From: Chitinophaga eiseniae | GTDB taxonomy: Bacteria > Bacteroidota > Bacteroidia > Chitinophagales > Chitinophagaceae | DNA: 64,000 nucleotides | Direction: 5' to 3' | NCBI RefSeq assembly: GCF_900167135.1 | Contig: NZ_FUWZ01000004.1 | Coordinates: 646,437 to 710,436, forward strand | In this document: one piece after another, positions 33,732 through 42,650 of the stretch | Layout: each line of letters begins with the position of its first letter | How positions within the stretch are numbered: the stretch's first letter is position 1 | Notes under the pieces: generated by a model | What the model saw: only the letters and a program-made list of their open reading frames with translations | The model's database searches: none | What the model was told of the DNA's origin: nothing | Program-made: the position numbers and the translations under genes

Positions 33732-36179
33732 TTATCCGGCCCGGCGCTTTTCTTCTTCAGCCCCGCCAGCTTTTCTGTTACCGCCGCCGGAAGTACTGCC
33801 GCCGAATTTGTAATTGAAGGTAAGCGTCAGCACCCGGCTGTCCCTGCGCTGGAAAAAGGTCTCGCCATAGCCGGTCAGCCGTGTGATAGCGTTGGTATAG
33901 TTGGTAAAAAATACATCGGAGAGGTTGAGCCTCAGGGAAGCTTTCTTTTTCCATAACTGCCGCTGTGCGCCTATACCCATAAACCATACGCCTTTTACAT
34001 CCAGGAAGCCATAATAGGTACGACTGTTGTAGGTGGCCGTTACTTCCATGGAAGTGTTGGGATCGATGGTGATGCTGTTGATACTGTTAAGGTTAAATGA
34101 AACCCTGCTGGCATTCAGATGGGTGTTGGCCAGATCGCCTTTGTATTCGCCATAATAGGCCAGTGCTTCGTTGCTGCTGTTCAGCCATTTTCCTACGGAG
34201 AAGGGTACACTGAAACTAAGGTTGTAATAGTTATACCGTGCCAGGTTATGCCCTGTCTGAATAACGCTGTTAGGCTCCTTGTCCGGCGACAACACCGTCA
34301 GGATATTATCGGTGGTAGTGCTGAAGCCGATCTTGGTGATGTACTTCTCCTTATAGGTATGCGTCAGCTCAAAAGCGTTGGTGATCTCCGGTTTCAGATA
34401 GGGGTTACCGGTAGAATAGGTCAGCGGATCGAGGAATACTTTGAATGGGTTCAGCTCGCGATAGGAGGGCCGGTTGATACGACGGCTCACCGACACGCCC
34501 AGGTCGTGGGTTTTGTTGAACATATAACCCACGTACCCGCTGGGGAAGAACTGTGTGTAGTTGCGATCGAAATTTTCCTTATTGGTGACCTGTAATCCTT
34601 TGGCTATGGTGTTTTCCACCCGCAGCCCCAGCTGTACGCTCAGGTGCGTCCATTTTTTCGACGCGTTGAGATAGGCGGCGTTGATGTTTTCATCGTATTT
34701 AAAACGATTGCTTTTGCCGGTATCGGGAATGTCTGTTCCGCTGCTCCGGTCATAGAACTGCACATCGTTATCAGCTTTCACCCAACTGCTTTTGATGCCG
34801 GCTTCCAGTTGAGCGCCGATACCCTTCAGCGGCTGGGAGTAGTCAGCCTTTAAGGACTTGATGCTCAGGTCGCCCGACAGGTTGCCAAACAGCCGGTAGT
34901 CCGGTTTGGCGGGCGTCTGCTGCAGATCGAAATAGGAAGTGTGGTAGTTTTGCAATTCATCATTGCTGAAGCGGGCATAGTCCAGGTCTACCGACAGTTC
35001 TTTCCCGCTGGTGTCCAGTTTGTGTTTATAATTCAGGTTGATGCTGCCGTTGTTGCGTTGCGGATGGTTATCGCCTTTGGTGACAAAAGAACTGGTGGGC
35101 TGCTGCTGTACGTCGAAAGACTCCGCCAGGCTGCTGGAGCGGATATCGCCCTTGTTAAAGATACCATTGGCCACTATGCCGATAGTAATATCCGGGGAGA
35201 CGTTATAGTCAGCGCCAAGCCGGGCGTTGTGGTTATTAAAACCAAGCTTGAAAAAATTATCATAGTTGATGCCTCCGGAATACTGGTCCGCGGCATTGTA
35301 AAACTGTCGTTCAATATCGAGGTCATTCATCAATTCCCGGTAGTTATAGCTGTAGGAACCGAATATGTTCAGTTGTTTGCTTTTGCTGTTGAAGTTGAGG
35401 GAGGGCGTAATTTTAGGATAGATCCCCTGGCCGTAGCTGAGCGACATATTACCACTGGTGCCGCTTTGATGGCTTTTGCGGAGCCGTATGTCGATAATGC
35501 CGGCATTGCCGGCAGCGTCGTACCGGGCGGATGGATTGGTGATCAGGTCGATCTTTTCAATCTGGTTGGCCGACAGGTTGCGCAACAAATTGGCGAGCTC
35601 CTGTCCGGACATGGGCACCAGTTTCCCGTCCATCATCACTTGTACGCCTTGTCTGCCGCGCATAGCGATGTTATCGTTCTGGTCGATGGTGATGCCCGGC
35701 GCTTTTTCGAGTACTTCCAGTGCGGTACTGCCCGCGGCAGATATAGACCCCGCCACGTTGAGCGTGGTTTTATCATACTGTTGCTGAATGAATGGCTTGC
35801 TGGCGGTGACGGTGGCTTCCTTAAGGGTGGTAGTAGCGGGCTGCAACCGGAGGATGCCCAGCTGCAGGTGTTTGTTGAGCGTGACGGCAGCCGACAGCCA
35901 CGGTGCATATGCCATGCTCTGTGTCGCCAGCAGGTATTGCCCTGCGGGCAGATGGTCGAAGGAGAAGTTCCCCTGTGCGTCGGTGTATTCCAGTTTGACC
36001 AGTTTCTTGTCCGTTGCCTGTAATAGTTGTACCACTACGTCCCTGGCCGGGGTATTATCTGCCGTAGCGAATGTTCCTTTGATGCTGTAAAACGTGTTGC
36101 CCGTCTGGCTAACTGCCTTATTTATGTAAGTAGTAACGCAAATCAACAGGGCAAAGGTAAACATGTATGACCTTTTCAT
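33732..36179 (-). CDS. TonB-dependent receptor with outer-membrane beta barrel (OMP_b-brl_3 type)
   Basis: The 815-residue product has an N-terminal signal, a carboxypeptidase-regulatory-like domain (FATADNTPARDVVVQLLQA, FSFDHLPAGQYLLA), a plug domain (ALEVLEKAPGITIDQNDNIAMRGRQGVQVMMDGK, in parts, and AGNAGIIDIRLRK), and a long barrel with NRPSYRELNPF and FNYKFGG near the end. There is no SusD partner, so it is not a Sus-type glycan importer; such proteins carry siderophores, small ligands or peptides. It heads a two-gene operon with marR. The last residues (KAGGAEEEKRRAG) are a short charged tail. Confidence 0.9.
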   Translation of the reverse strand: MKRSYMFTFALLICVTTYINKAVSQTGNTFYSIKGTFATADNTPARDVVVQLLQATDKKLVKLEYTDAQGNFSFDHLPAGQYLLATQSMAYAPWLSAAVTLNKHLQLGILRLQPATTTLKEATVTASKPFIQQQYDKTTLNVAGSISAAGSTALEVLEKAPGITIDQNDNIAMRGRQGVQVMMDGKLVPMSGQELANLLRNLSANQIEKIDLITNPSARYDAAGNAGIIDIRLRKSHQSGTSGNMSLSYGQGIYPKITPSLNFNSKSKQLNIFGSYSYNYRELMNDLDIERQFYNAADQYSGGINYDNFFKLGFNNHNARLGADYNVSPDITIGIVANGIFNKGDIRSSSLAESFDVQQQPTSSFVTKGDNHPQRNNGSINLNYKHKLDTSGKELSVDLDYARFSNDELQNYHTSYFDLQQTPAKPDYRLFGNLSGDLSIKSLKADYSQPLKGIGAQLEAGIKSSWVKADNDVQFYDRSSGTDIPDTGKSNRFKYDENINAAYLNASKKWTHLSVQLGLRVENTIAKGLQVTNKENFDRNYTQFFPSGYVGYMFNKTHDLGVSVSRRINRPSYRELNPFKVFLDPLTYSTGNPYLKPEITNAFELTHTYKEKYITKIGFSTTTDNILTVLSPDKEPNSVIQTGHNLARYNYYNLSFSVPFSVGKWLNSSNEALAYYGEYKGDLANTHLNASRVSFNLNSINSITIDPNTSMEVTATYNSRTYYGFLDVKGVWFMGIGAQRQLWKKKASLRLNLSDVFFTNYTNAITRLTGYGETFFQRRDSRVLTLTFNYKFGGSTSGGGNRKAGGAEEEKRRAG

Positions 36180-36195
36180 TTGGGGGTTTTTAAAG

Positions 36196-36203
36196 CAAAA
36201 ATA
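36196..36203 (-). promoter_or_regulatory. -7 promoter element of the receptor-marR operon
   Basis: Read on the minus strand this is TATTTTTG, a full match to the Bacteroidota TAnnTTTG -7 element, 17 bp upstream of the receptor ATG. No good -33 TTTG was seen at the expected distance. Confidence 0.5.
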
Positions 36204-36235
36204 GAACTATTGTTCCCCTCTGTCTACAGGTAATG

Positions 36236-36247
36236 GTAAGTACTTAC
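36236..36247. promoter_or_regulatory. palindromic putative MarR operator
   Basis: GTAAGTACTTAC is a perfect 12-bp palindrome 57 bp upstream of the receptor start, just beyond the -33 position of the predicted promoter. MarR proteins bind such palindromes as dimers, and marR is the next gene in the operon. Binding is inferred; the location could equally suit an activator. Confidence 0.5.
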
Positions 36248-36340
36248 ATAAATTTTTATTGCCGGCTACCGGCCTTGATGAGTGGAAGCGGGGGGCGGTT
36301 TCAGGAGGTTTAAAAGGGGATTCTGCAGAAGCATGGTCTG

Positions 36341-36811
36341 CTATTGAGCAGCAGCACCGTCCTCCTCGCATTTGTCCTTGCGGCGGGTATCAATGATGTA
36401 TTGTATTTTCCATTCTTTTCCCAGCTTCACCAGTTGAAAGGAGTTGACGCCGCAATGGTGGAACTTTCCCTGATGATAAAAGCGGTAGGGCGTCCATACG
36501 GAGGCGAGGCGGTCGTCTATCTGTACAGGGCCATAGGTAATACGTTCCTCCAGGTCTCCTTTGGGCGTACCGGCGATCACGGAGGAGAAACGCTCAACGG
36601 AAACATTTTTGACAGTGGTGTTGCCTTTATGTTCATCGATGGTATGGAAGACAGCATTGGAAGAAAAACACTCCCGGAGCGCAACGCTATCGCTGTTATG
36701 CATAGCGGTAAACATCTTATCTATCGTCTGTTTTACGCCGGCAGTGTCGGACTGGGCTTGCAGGGTATTAGCGGCAAAGAGGCCCGGCAGGATAAAATAC
36801 AGATAGCGCAT
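36341..36811 (-). CDS. exported NTF2/SnoaL-like protein
   Basis: The 156-residue product has a signal peptide ending at LQAQ and a single NTF2-like cone fold: VKQTIDKMFTAMHNSDSVALRECFSSNAVF and the C-terminal GKEWKIQYIIDTRRK block. NTF2-like proteins include isomerases, lyases and binding proteins; no catalytic residues stand out here. It is likely periplasmic. It stands alone between the receptor operon and a gene remnant. Confidence 0.8.
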   Translation of the reverse strand: MRYLYFILPGLFAANTLQAQSDTAGVKQTIDKMFTAMHNSDSVALRECFSSNAVFHTIDEHKGNTTVKNVSVERFSSVIAGTPKGDLEERITYGPVQIDDRLASVWTPYRFYHQGKFHHCGVNSFQLVKLGKEWKIQYIIDTRRKDKCEEDGAAAQ

Positions 36812-36822
36812 CTTTTTAAACC

Positions 36823-36857
36823 TAAAATATTAAATCTAAAATATTAAATCTAAAATA
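36823..36857. repeat. 14-bp tandem repeat, 2.5 copies
   Basis: TAAAATATTAAATC is repeated exactly at 36823 and 36837, followed by the partial copy TAAAATA at 36851. The repeat starts 11 bp upstream of the SnoaL-like gene and ends 3 bp before the LysR remnant stop. It may be a slippage product or part of the promoter region. Confidence 0.8.
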
Positions 36858-36859
36858 CA

Positions 36860-37047
36860 TTATTTGGTCTGTTTCTGATGCGCGGCTTTGAAATGATGCC
36901 GGATATGCTCCACGAAATGCTGTATCAGCGAATTTTCCGGTCCAGGCATGCTGCTTTCCAGGTCCGCTTCCGCAGCGGCGTTTGCAGTGGCAGGGTAACG
37001 AGGTCCCTGTTTTTAAGGTACGGCGCAATAGCCCAGGTAGCAAATTT
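36860..37047 (-). pseudogene. frameshifted C-terminal fragment of a LysR-family regulator
   Basis: Directly after the TPR gene's stop on the minus strand, one frame reads TWAIAPYLKNRDLVTLPL then RKRTWKAAC, and a second frame continues with PENSLIQHFVEHIRHHF to a stop at 36860. Joined through a frameshift near RTWKAA, these match the end of MetR-like LysR effector domains (W-A-x-x-PYL-x-x-G/R-x-L-V-x-LPL, R-x-W-y-A-A, and a terminal HFIEHI helix). There is no start codon and no DNA-binding part. It is a decayed remnant, probably of a gene deleted when the present neighbours were joined. Confidence 0.55.
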
Positions 37048-37053
37048 CTTTTA

Positions 37054-38019
37054 TTACGTACTGGTTTTTAAATAAGATTGCAGAAAATCTTTATACTGCT
37101 GCGCTTCATTTTCAAAAAGTTTTTCTCCTCCCAGCGTATGTGCGCGCAAGAGGTATTCCCGGGCGTCTGCATGTTCTTCCAGTTCCAGCAATACTTCCCC
37201 GAGGCGCAGCAATACGAATGCGTTGACCTGCCCGTTTTCCGCTATGTTGGCTTTGGCGGCTTCGAGGTAGGGCAAGGCTTGTTGATAATCCCGCAGGAGA
37301 AAAAAGGCGTCGCCGATAGCGGCGTTCAGTGTGAGGCTTTGGCCGAATTCGGATTGCGGTTCGGGTATTTGTTTCAGCGCCCGTATCCAGGCGCGGGCGG
37401 CCTTTTCATAGTTGCCTGCTGCAAAGGCGCTGTGGCCCTGCTGTACCATGGGCGCCATATAGTCGATGAGAAACGGGTGTAGTTCTACCGCTTCGATCTC
37501 CGGCAGTTGACGCTGCGGTTGCAGCACCTCCTGCTGAAAACGTTCCATCACCACGGTATCCTCCATTTGTGTATTGATAAACAGGTCCCAGTAAAGCGCC
37601 GGCAGTCCTTTGAAATCCGGTTTGCGGGCGCCGTAGCTGCGGGTCATGCGGATAATGGTTTTGGCAGCTGTGGGTTTGTTGAGATAGAGGAGGGAAGCCG
37701 CGAAGAGCACATATGGCCGTAGTTCGCCTACCGGTTCCTGGCTGGATTCTATGTCTGCCACCCAGCGTCCTGCGATGTTGCTGGCTTCCTGTATGCGGCC
37801 GGCATCCAGCAAACGCAGCAGATGGTCATTGAGCACCATCAGCGTGCAGTTCGTGTTGAACTTCGGCTCCGGCACCAGGGCCCAGGCGGCCGCGGTTTTA
37901 TCGGCCGACAGTTGTATGTCTGTCTCCTTTAATGAGGCGGCTTCCTGCAATATTTCATCCAGCAGGCGTTCGAGCGCAGTAGGTACCGGTACTGTCTTTC
38001 TGGTTTTTCTGTTTACCAT
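37054..38019 (-). CDS. TPR-repeat protein
   Basis: The product is about 321 residues from ATG 38019 (MVNRKTRK); an upstream ATG at 38043 adds eight residues and is less likely. The C-terminal half has TPR-like helix pairs: YEKAARAWIRALKQI, AAIGDAFFLLRDYQQALPYLEAAKANI, VLLRLGEVLLELEEHADAREYLLRAHTLGG. The N-terminal 150 residues are helical without a clear motif. No signal peptide is present, so it is probably a cytoplasmic scaffold. It is transcribed away from the P450 gene. Partners are unknown. Confidence 0.75.
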   Translation of the reverse strand: MVNRKTRKTVPVPTALERLLDEILQEAASLKETDIQLSADKTAAAWALVPEPKFNTNCTLMVLNDHLLRLLDAGRIQEASNIAGRWVADIESSQEPVGELRPYVLFAASLLYLNKPTAAKTIIRMTRSYGARKPDFKGLPALYWDLFINTQMEDTVVMERFQQEVLQPQRQLPEIEAVELHPFLIDYMAPMVQQGHSAFAAGNYEKAARAWIRALKQIPEPQSEFGQSLTLNAAIGDAFFLLRDYQQALPYLEAAKANIAENGQVNAFVLLRLGEVLLELEEHADAREYLLRAHTLGGEKLFENEAQQYKDFLQSYLKTST

Positions 38020-38225
38020 AGATGATGTGTAGGTGTAAAACAATAACTGAAGTTAACACATTAGAGATGTGCTGGTTGTCAATTACGATCAGCGGTAAAT
38101 CAGCATAACATGCGCTTAACAGGGCTTACTCGTAAAAGTGATGTGATTAACGCTCGGTTAACACTGCGACTATTATGCGTTATATAGCAATACAATCCGT
38201 ATTTTGTTTATTGTAACGATATACT

Positions 38226-38309
38226 GTTTATCACCGTTTTTTTTGTTTTATCACCGTTATTTATGTACCAGCGGTCACTGCATGTGATGGCCGCACAAAC
38301 GATTGTCAC
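38226..38309 (+). promoter_or_regulatory. P450 promoter region with motifs shared by the terpene synthase gene
   Basis: TTTATCACCGTT occurs twice, at 38227-38238 and 38247-38258 (20 bp apart), each preceded by a G- or T-rich run. A separate CGATTGTCAC at 38300-38309 sits two bases before the P450 ATG. On the other strand the terpene synthase start is preceded by both motifs as well (40463-40481). Shared sequence upstream of two biosynthetic partners suggests one regulator. The regulator itself is not identified. Confidence 0.6.
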
Positions 38310-38311
38310 TT

Positions 38312-39484
38312 ATGATTTCTCCTAATTCAATTCCCTGGTTTGCAAAAATGAGAGCTGAAAACCCGGTGGTGTATGATCCGGAATTTGTTTTTTATTACGG
38401 CGTGAAAGGAGCATGGCAGATTTTTTCGCACAAGGAGGCCAAGCAGGTCCTGGGCGATTACAATTCCTTCTCCAATCTTTTTATCCCTAACCTGGGGCAG
38501 AATATTATGGGCAGAAACCTGAACCAGAGCGATCCGCCAGACCATAAGAAACTACGCTCGCTGGTGGCGAAGGTATTTGTGCCGTCAGTGATTTCCAGGC
38601 ATGCGGACTGGATCAGGCAGCAGTGTGAAGAGATTATTGAGCCGTTGCTGGAAAAGGGAGAGATGGACTTTATCCATGATTTTGCCATTGCATTGCCTAA
38701 CCGTGTCATTGCGCAGCTACTGGGTATTCCGGCGGAAGACCATGCACAGGTGCACAGCTGGGTGACCACCATTGTTACGAATGTAAAGACGATGGAAGAG
38801 ATGCAGGCTTCTTTTGCAGCGCAACAGCAAATTGCGAACTACCTCGACAAAATGATAGAGATGCGCAGGATAGAACCCAAAGACGACCTGATTTCGCATC
38901 TGCTGGCGTCGGAGGTAAATGGCGAAAGGCTGAACAACGAAGATCTTCTGGGTACAGTGGTAGGTATGTTCCTCGCCGGTTTTGAAACAACATCTTCGCT
39001 TTTGGGGAATATCGCCTATACTTTCTGTCATCATCCGGAGGTGCTGGACCACTACCTGGAGCATCCGGAAGATTTTGATAATATCATCAATGAGGTACTG
39101 CGGGTATTGCCTTCTGCCAAGTCCATGACGCGGGTGGCCAAACATGACCTGGAGCTGCGGGGCCAGCAGATTAAGAAAGGAGATTACCTGAATATCTGGC
39201 TGATATCGGCCAATCATGACCCGGAGGTGTTTCCGGAGCCGGATAAATTCGATTTCCGCCGTCCGAACCATTCAGACAGCCTGAGCTTCGGGCATGGCAT
39301 ACATTATTGTTTCGGAGTGCCGCTGGCGAAGATGGAGACAGAGATAGCGTTAAAGGTGGTGTTTTCCCGTATCAGGAAGCTCCGGATCAAAGAGGGGGCC
39401 CGGATTGAGATGACGCCGAGTACAATTATTACAGGCTTTACGAGGTTACCGGTCACGTTTTCAGCCGTGGGCGTATATCAGTAA
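38312..39484 (+). CDS. cytochrome P450, likely terpene-tailoring
   Basis: The start is taken at ATG 38312; a TTG three codons upstream (38303) is possible but would lie inside the shared motif. The product is about 390 residues and has the soluble bacterial class I P450 marks: I-helix AGFETTSS (acid-threonine pair), the K-helix ExxR in NEVLRVLP, and the heme loop SFGHGIHYCFG with the proximal Cys333. There is no membrane anchor, so redox partners come from elsewhere. The terpene synthase is convergent and its stop overlaps this gene's end by 7 bp; tailoring of its product by hydroxylation or oxidation is the inferred role. Confidence 0.92.
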   Translation: MISPNSIPWFAKMRAENPVVYDPEFVFYYGVKGAWQIFSHKEAKQVLGDYNSFSNLFIPNLGQNIMGRNLNQSDPPDHKKLRSLVAKVFVPSVISRHADWIRQQCEEIIEPLLEKGEMDFIHDFAIALPNRVIAQLLGIPAEDHAQVHSWVTTIVTNVKTMEEMQASFAAQQQIANYLDKMIEMRRIEPKDDLISHLLASEVNGERLNNEDLLGTVVGMFLAGFETTSSLLGNIAYTFCHHPEVLDHYLEHPEDFDNIINEVLRVLPSAKSMTRVAKHDLELRGQQIKKGDYLNIWLISANHDPEVFPEPDKFDFRRPNHSDSLSFGHGIHYCFGVPLAKMETEIALKVVFSRIRKLRIKEGARIEMTPSTIITGFTRLPVTFSAVGVYQ

Positions 39485-40461
39485 GGGTTATAGCGGGGAG
39501 TATCGGTAATGCTCCAGTAGAAGAAGCCGGCAACCATTGTTTCCAGTCCATCCAGATAGACCTGTATCCTTTTATTCAGTTCTTCCCCGAAGTCAGGAAA
39601 TGCCGCCCTGCAGGATACAAATTCTCCGATTTCATTATCATGAATAGATGCCGCCATCAACACTGCCTCTTCAAGGGTAGTGTTGTGGTGGTATTTGAGC
39701 ATCATCACCAGATTGTGCTCGTCGCCATGTTCGAGCTCCTTGCGGAGAGAGAACAGGTCGTTGGCCCAGCATACCACTCTTCTGGCCAATGCGGTCAGAT
39801 GTACCATGTCCGGATGTTGTAATACATACATAGGTAGCCATACGCCGGTGGCCAGCTCGTTGATGTCGGTGCCGATATTGGCGGCGGAGAAGAACAGCCG
39901 CATATGCATGTACTGCGCCACCGTCGGATGTTTTTCCCTGTTTTTGTTGTTTTTCGCCTCCCATATCGCGGCTTCGAAAGTCGCCTGCACGCTGATGAGG
40001 AATTGCGACTGCCAGCTGGGCCTGCTCAGCGCGTCAAGGCGTACGCAAATGTCGGCCAGCGCATGGAAGAATTTGTTGTCGATCGGCGACACCTTGTGTT
40101 TGAGCACATAGGAAAAACCATCTATCAGCTGCTGCAGGTAATTCTCTTCGCGGATGTAGGCGGTAGACGGCTTTACGTGGTCCAGCTGTTCGTCCAGTAC
40201 AAAGAGCCAGCTGTAAAGGTTGTCGATGCAGCACAGCAGCTCAAAGTTTGCCTTAGGCATCGTCCGGCAGGTCATCCAGGCCATTTTGTAGCGGGCGAAA
40301 TAACGTTCTTCTTCCGGACTGTCCAGCAGCTGGTATTTGTGCAGGAAATCGAAGGTGTTGGTCGCTACCAGTTCCACAAACGGACTGACACTGGTAGGGA
40401 ACGGGCAATGCAGCCTGGGAATGACAATCTTCGCAGTAGTTTCAGTTTGGTTCATAAACAT
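39478..40461 (-). CDS. class I terpene synthase
   Basis: The 327-residue product has the terpene cyclase helical fold with the Asp-rich motif in FVLDEQLDH (DEQLD at about residue 90, a DExxD variant of DDxxD), the NSE triad in WANDLFSLRKE, and the RY pair near the C-terminus (TPRYNPY). It ionises a polyprenyl diphosphate (GPP, FPP or GGPP) using Mg2+ and cyclises the cation. Chain length and product cannot be read; Chitinophaga pinensis is known to contain terpene cyclases such as an 18-hydroxydolabella-3,7-diene synthase, but identity with that enzyme is not claimed. The start is 40461 or 40455. It shares upstream motifs with the P450. Confidence 0.88.
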   Translation of the reverse strand: MFMNQTETTAKIVIPRLHCPFPTSVSPFVELVATNTFDFLHKYQLLDSPEEERYFARYKMAWMTCRTMPKANFELLCCIDNLYSWLFVLDEQLDHVKPSTAYIREENYLQQLIDGFSYVLKHKVSPIDNKFFHALADICVRLDALSRPSWQSQFLISVQATFEAAIWEAKNNKNREKHPTVAQYMHMRLFFSAANIGTDINELATGVWLPMYVLQHPDMVHLTALARRVVCWANDLFSLRKELEHGDEHNLVMMLKYHHNTTLEEAVLMAASIHDNEIGEFVSCRAAFPDFGEELNKRIQVYLDGLETMVAGFFYWSITDTPRYNPY

Positions 40462-40462
40462 T

Positions 40463-40481
40463 GTGACAATCGGTGATAAAC
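40463..40481 (-). promoter_or_regulatory. terpene synthase promoter motifs matching the P450 upstream region
   Basis: Read on the minus strand, GTTTATCACCG (40471-40481) runs into CGATTGTCAC (40463-40472) just before the ATG. The same two strings occur upstream of the P450. The minus strand also shows TACCTTTTG immediately upstream (about 40480-40490), close to the TAnnTTTG -7 box, so the motif would cover the transcription start. Confidence 0.6.
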
Positions 40482-40550
40482 AAAAGGTACCTTTCGCGCC
40501 GGTAGAGCGCGATAAAAAAGAAATGAAAAACGGTTGATATCTGCTAAATA

Positions 40551-42368
40551 CTAATTTTTAACGATTGCTCCTGTGAGTAGATTTTTGACCAGTACATCGA
40601 TCAGGATATGGAAATCGATTGGCTTGATCATATAGGCGCTGGCCCCCTCCAGCATTATTTCATCAATATTGGTTTCATCGGTATCGGCAGATGCGGCGAT
40701 CACCGGGATGTGTCTTAAAGCAGGATTGGCTTTTAGTTCTTTCAGTACATCTTTGCCTGATTTGCCCGGCAGGCTCATGTCCAGAATGATGGCATCCGGA
40801 TGATTATGTGCTTTGAGCAGCGCTTCCTGGCCATTGTCGGCATGCATAATGGAGAAGCCACGTTTGCTCAGCAGCAGCGACAGATAACGCTGGGTCATGA
40901 TGTCGTCTTCTACCACGAGTATTTTTTTACCTTCAAAAGAGATCAGGTTGTTTTCTTTGATGTCGATGGTGGCGGATTTTATTTCGCCGGCAAAGGGTAC
41001 TAACGGCAGCGATACTACGAATTCTGTACCCTCGTCTATTTCACTGTGCACTTTGATGGTACCACCCAGAATACGAACGAGGTGATGGGTGATGTTGAGG
41101 CCCAACCCGCTGCCTTCCGCAAAGTTGATGGTGGTACGGGTAAATTCTTTAAACAACGTGGCCATCCTGTCCGGTGAAATACCGGCCCCCTGGTCTTTTA
41201 CCGCTATGTACCAGTGGGTGTCGTCCCGATAAATACGCAGGAGAATGGCAGTATTGCTACGGGTGAATTTGATGGCATTAACGAGGATATTGTTAACGAT
41301 CTTGGTCAGTTTGATACTGTCTTCCACAATGGCGTCCGGGAAAGACTCCTGCACTTCCAGTTCTATTTTTACCCGTTTTTCATTGGCGAAATACTGGTAA
41401 ATGTTGACGATGTTGGTGATCCAGCTGTAGAGGAGAACATGTTCTTTCTTGATTTCATCAAAGTTGCCGGCGTCCAGCTTGCATTTGTCCTGCGTATTGT
41501 TGATCAGCGTCTGCAGGTTGCGGCAGGCGATGAACAGGTCCTCGTCCACTTTTTTCTCGCTTCTGCTTTTTTCCTTGCCGGACAGCAGTTTCAGCTGCGC
41601 AATGCTGTAGATCGCATTCAGCGGGGTCCTTAGTTCGTGGGTCAGCTCGCGGACATAAATATTTTTGGCAGTAACCGCTTTTTCCAGATTGGCCGTCCGG
41701 TCTTTTACCTGTTGCTCCAGTCTTGTGTTACTGGCGTGTAATTCCTGGTTCAGGTCCGTCAGTTGCTGATTGCGCACCGTAATGGTATGAAACAGTTTGG
41801 CGTTGTAATGTACCAAAGTCACCAATGAAATAGAAGTCAGCGTCATTACTGTAAAAGCCGTACAATAATAGATGAGGCTCAGCATCTCCGGGCTGAAGTC
41901 CATCGGCGGCAGGATATGGATAGCGCGGTTCACTTCCAGGAACAAAAGGGTAGCTGCCGAAAACATCAGGCAGTAGGTCTGCGCCCTGCCCACTTTAATA
42001 AAGGAAAGACAGGAGATCAGCAGGAAAAGCGTCAGCCAGATAGGGTCTACCGCTACAGAAAGAATGCTGCCGAAATAAAGCGTCGATAAATTGATCGTTA
42101 CCTGGAGCGCCACACCGGCCGCCACATGTTTCTTCTTTTTATTACCATATAGTACAAGCGCGAACAGGACATTGCCCAACATTGTCGCAATCAGGATACT
42201 CAGATAGCCCGAGGTGAGCCAATATGTCAAACCGAAGATCGAGCCTAGTACGATCAGCAAAAGCGCGACAATATTGATCTTGGTGATCCGGTAATTCAGC
42301 TCTTTTTCGTAGAAGTTACTCCTGCCTAAATGAGTGAGCGATCGGATAAAGACATTGAATGCTTTCAT
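40551..42368 (-). CDS. hybrid sensor histidine kinase with C-terminal receiver domain
   Basis: The 605-residue product has about six N-terminal membrane segments (residues about 30-190), a coiled-coil linker, a HisKA domain with the phospho-acceptor in VRELTHELRTPLNA, a HATPase domain (NNILVNAIKFTR, GAGISP, GSGLGLNI) and a receiver (LVVEDDIMTQRYL, phospho-Asp in IILDMSLPGKSG, YMIKPIDF). It has no output DNA-binding domain, so phosphate must pass to another protein. It is upstream of the terpene synthase on the same strand (89 bp between them); a role in controlling that gene is possible but unproven. No HPt or regulator is adjacent. Confidence 0.93.
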   Translation of the reverse strand: MKAFNVFIRSLTHLGRSNFYEKELNYRITKINIVALLLIVLGSIFGLTYWLTSGYLSILIATMLGNVLFALVLYGNKKKKHVAAGVALQVTINLSTLYFGSILSVAVDPIWLTLFLLISCLSFIKVGRAQTYCLMFSAATLLFLEVNRAIHILPPMDFSPEMLSLIYYCTAFTVMTLTSISLVTLVHYNAKLFHTITVRNQQLTDLNQELHASNTRLEQQVKDRTANLEKAVTAKNIYVRELTHELRTPLNAIYSIAQLKLLSGKEKSRSEKKVDEDLFIACRNLQTLINNTQDKCKLDAGNFDEIKKEHVLLYSWITNIVNIYQYFANEKRVKIELEVQESFPDAIVEDSIKLTKIVNNILVNAIKFTRSNTAILLRIYRDDTHWYIAVKDQGAGISPDRMATLFKEFTRTTINFAEGSGLGLNITHHLVRILGGTIKVHSEIDEGTEFVVSLPLVPFAGEIKSATIDIKENNLISFEGKKILVVEDDIMTQRYLSLLLSKRGFSIMHADNGQEALLKAHNHPDAIILDMSLPGKSGKDVLKELKANPALRHIPVIAASADTDETNIDEIMLEGASAYMIKPIDFHILIDVLVKNLLTGAIVKN

Positions 42369-42650
42369 CTGGATTGTAAATTTTTCATGTGAGGTTACGC
42401 TCGAGAAACGTCTTTTAGTAATGGTTACTCTGGGTGGCTTTGGACTGGAACCGATGATTAACTTCCATCCCGCATTTAGCTAAATTTAACAAAAACCTGT
42501 TAAATAAATGATAAATATTTCCACATATTTAAAGATTAACAAATAGCTTTTGTAAACATAACATCCCAACCTGAATAATCTGATGTAAAAATACAATATG
42601 TTATTGTAATAAACTGAAAACCAAAATTTTATTTTTATGTCGGGAGATAA
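42369..42650. other. AT-rich intergenic region
   Basis: This stretch is upstream of the hybrid kinase (minus strand) and 5' of the remnant at 42651. It is strongly AT-rich at 42480-42640 and should hold the hybrid kinase promoter. I see no gene or RNA fold. Confidence 0.35.

Noticed and set aside
34941..36023. 360-codon plus-strand open frame opposite the TonB-dependent receptor
   Set aside because: No motif; the minus-strand receptor has plug and barrel blocks over the same bases.
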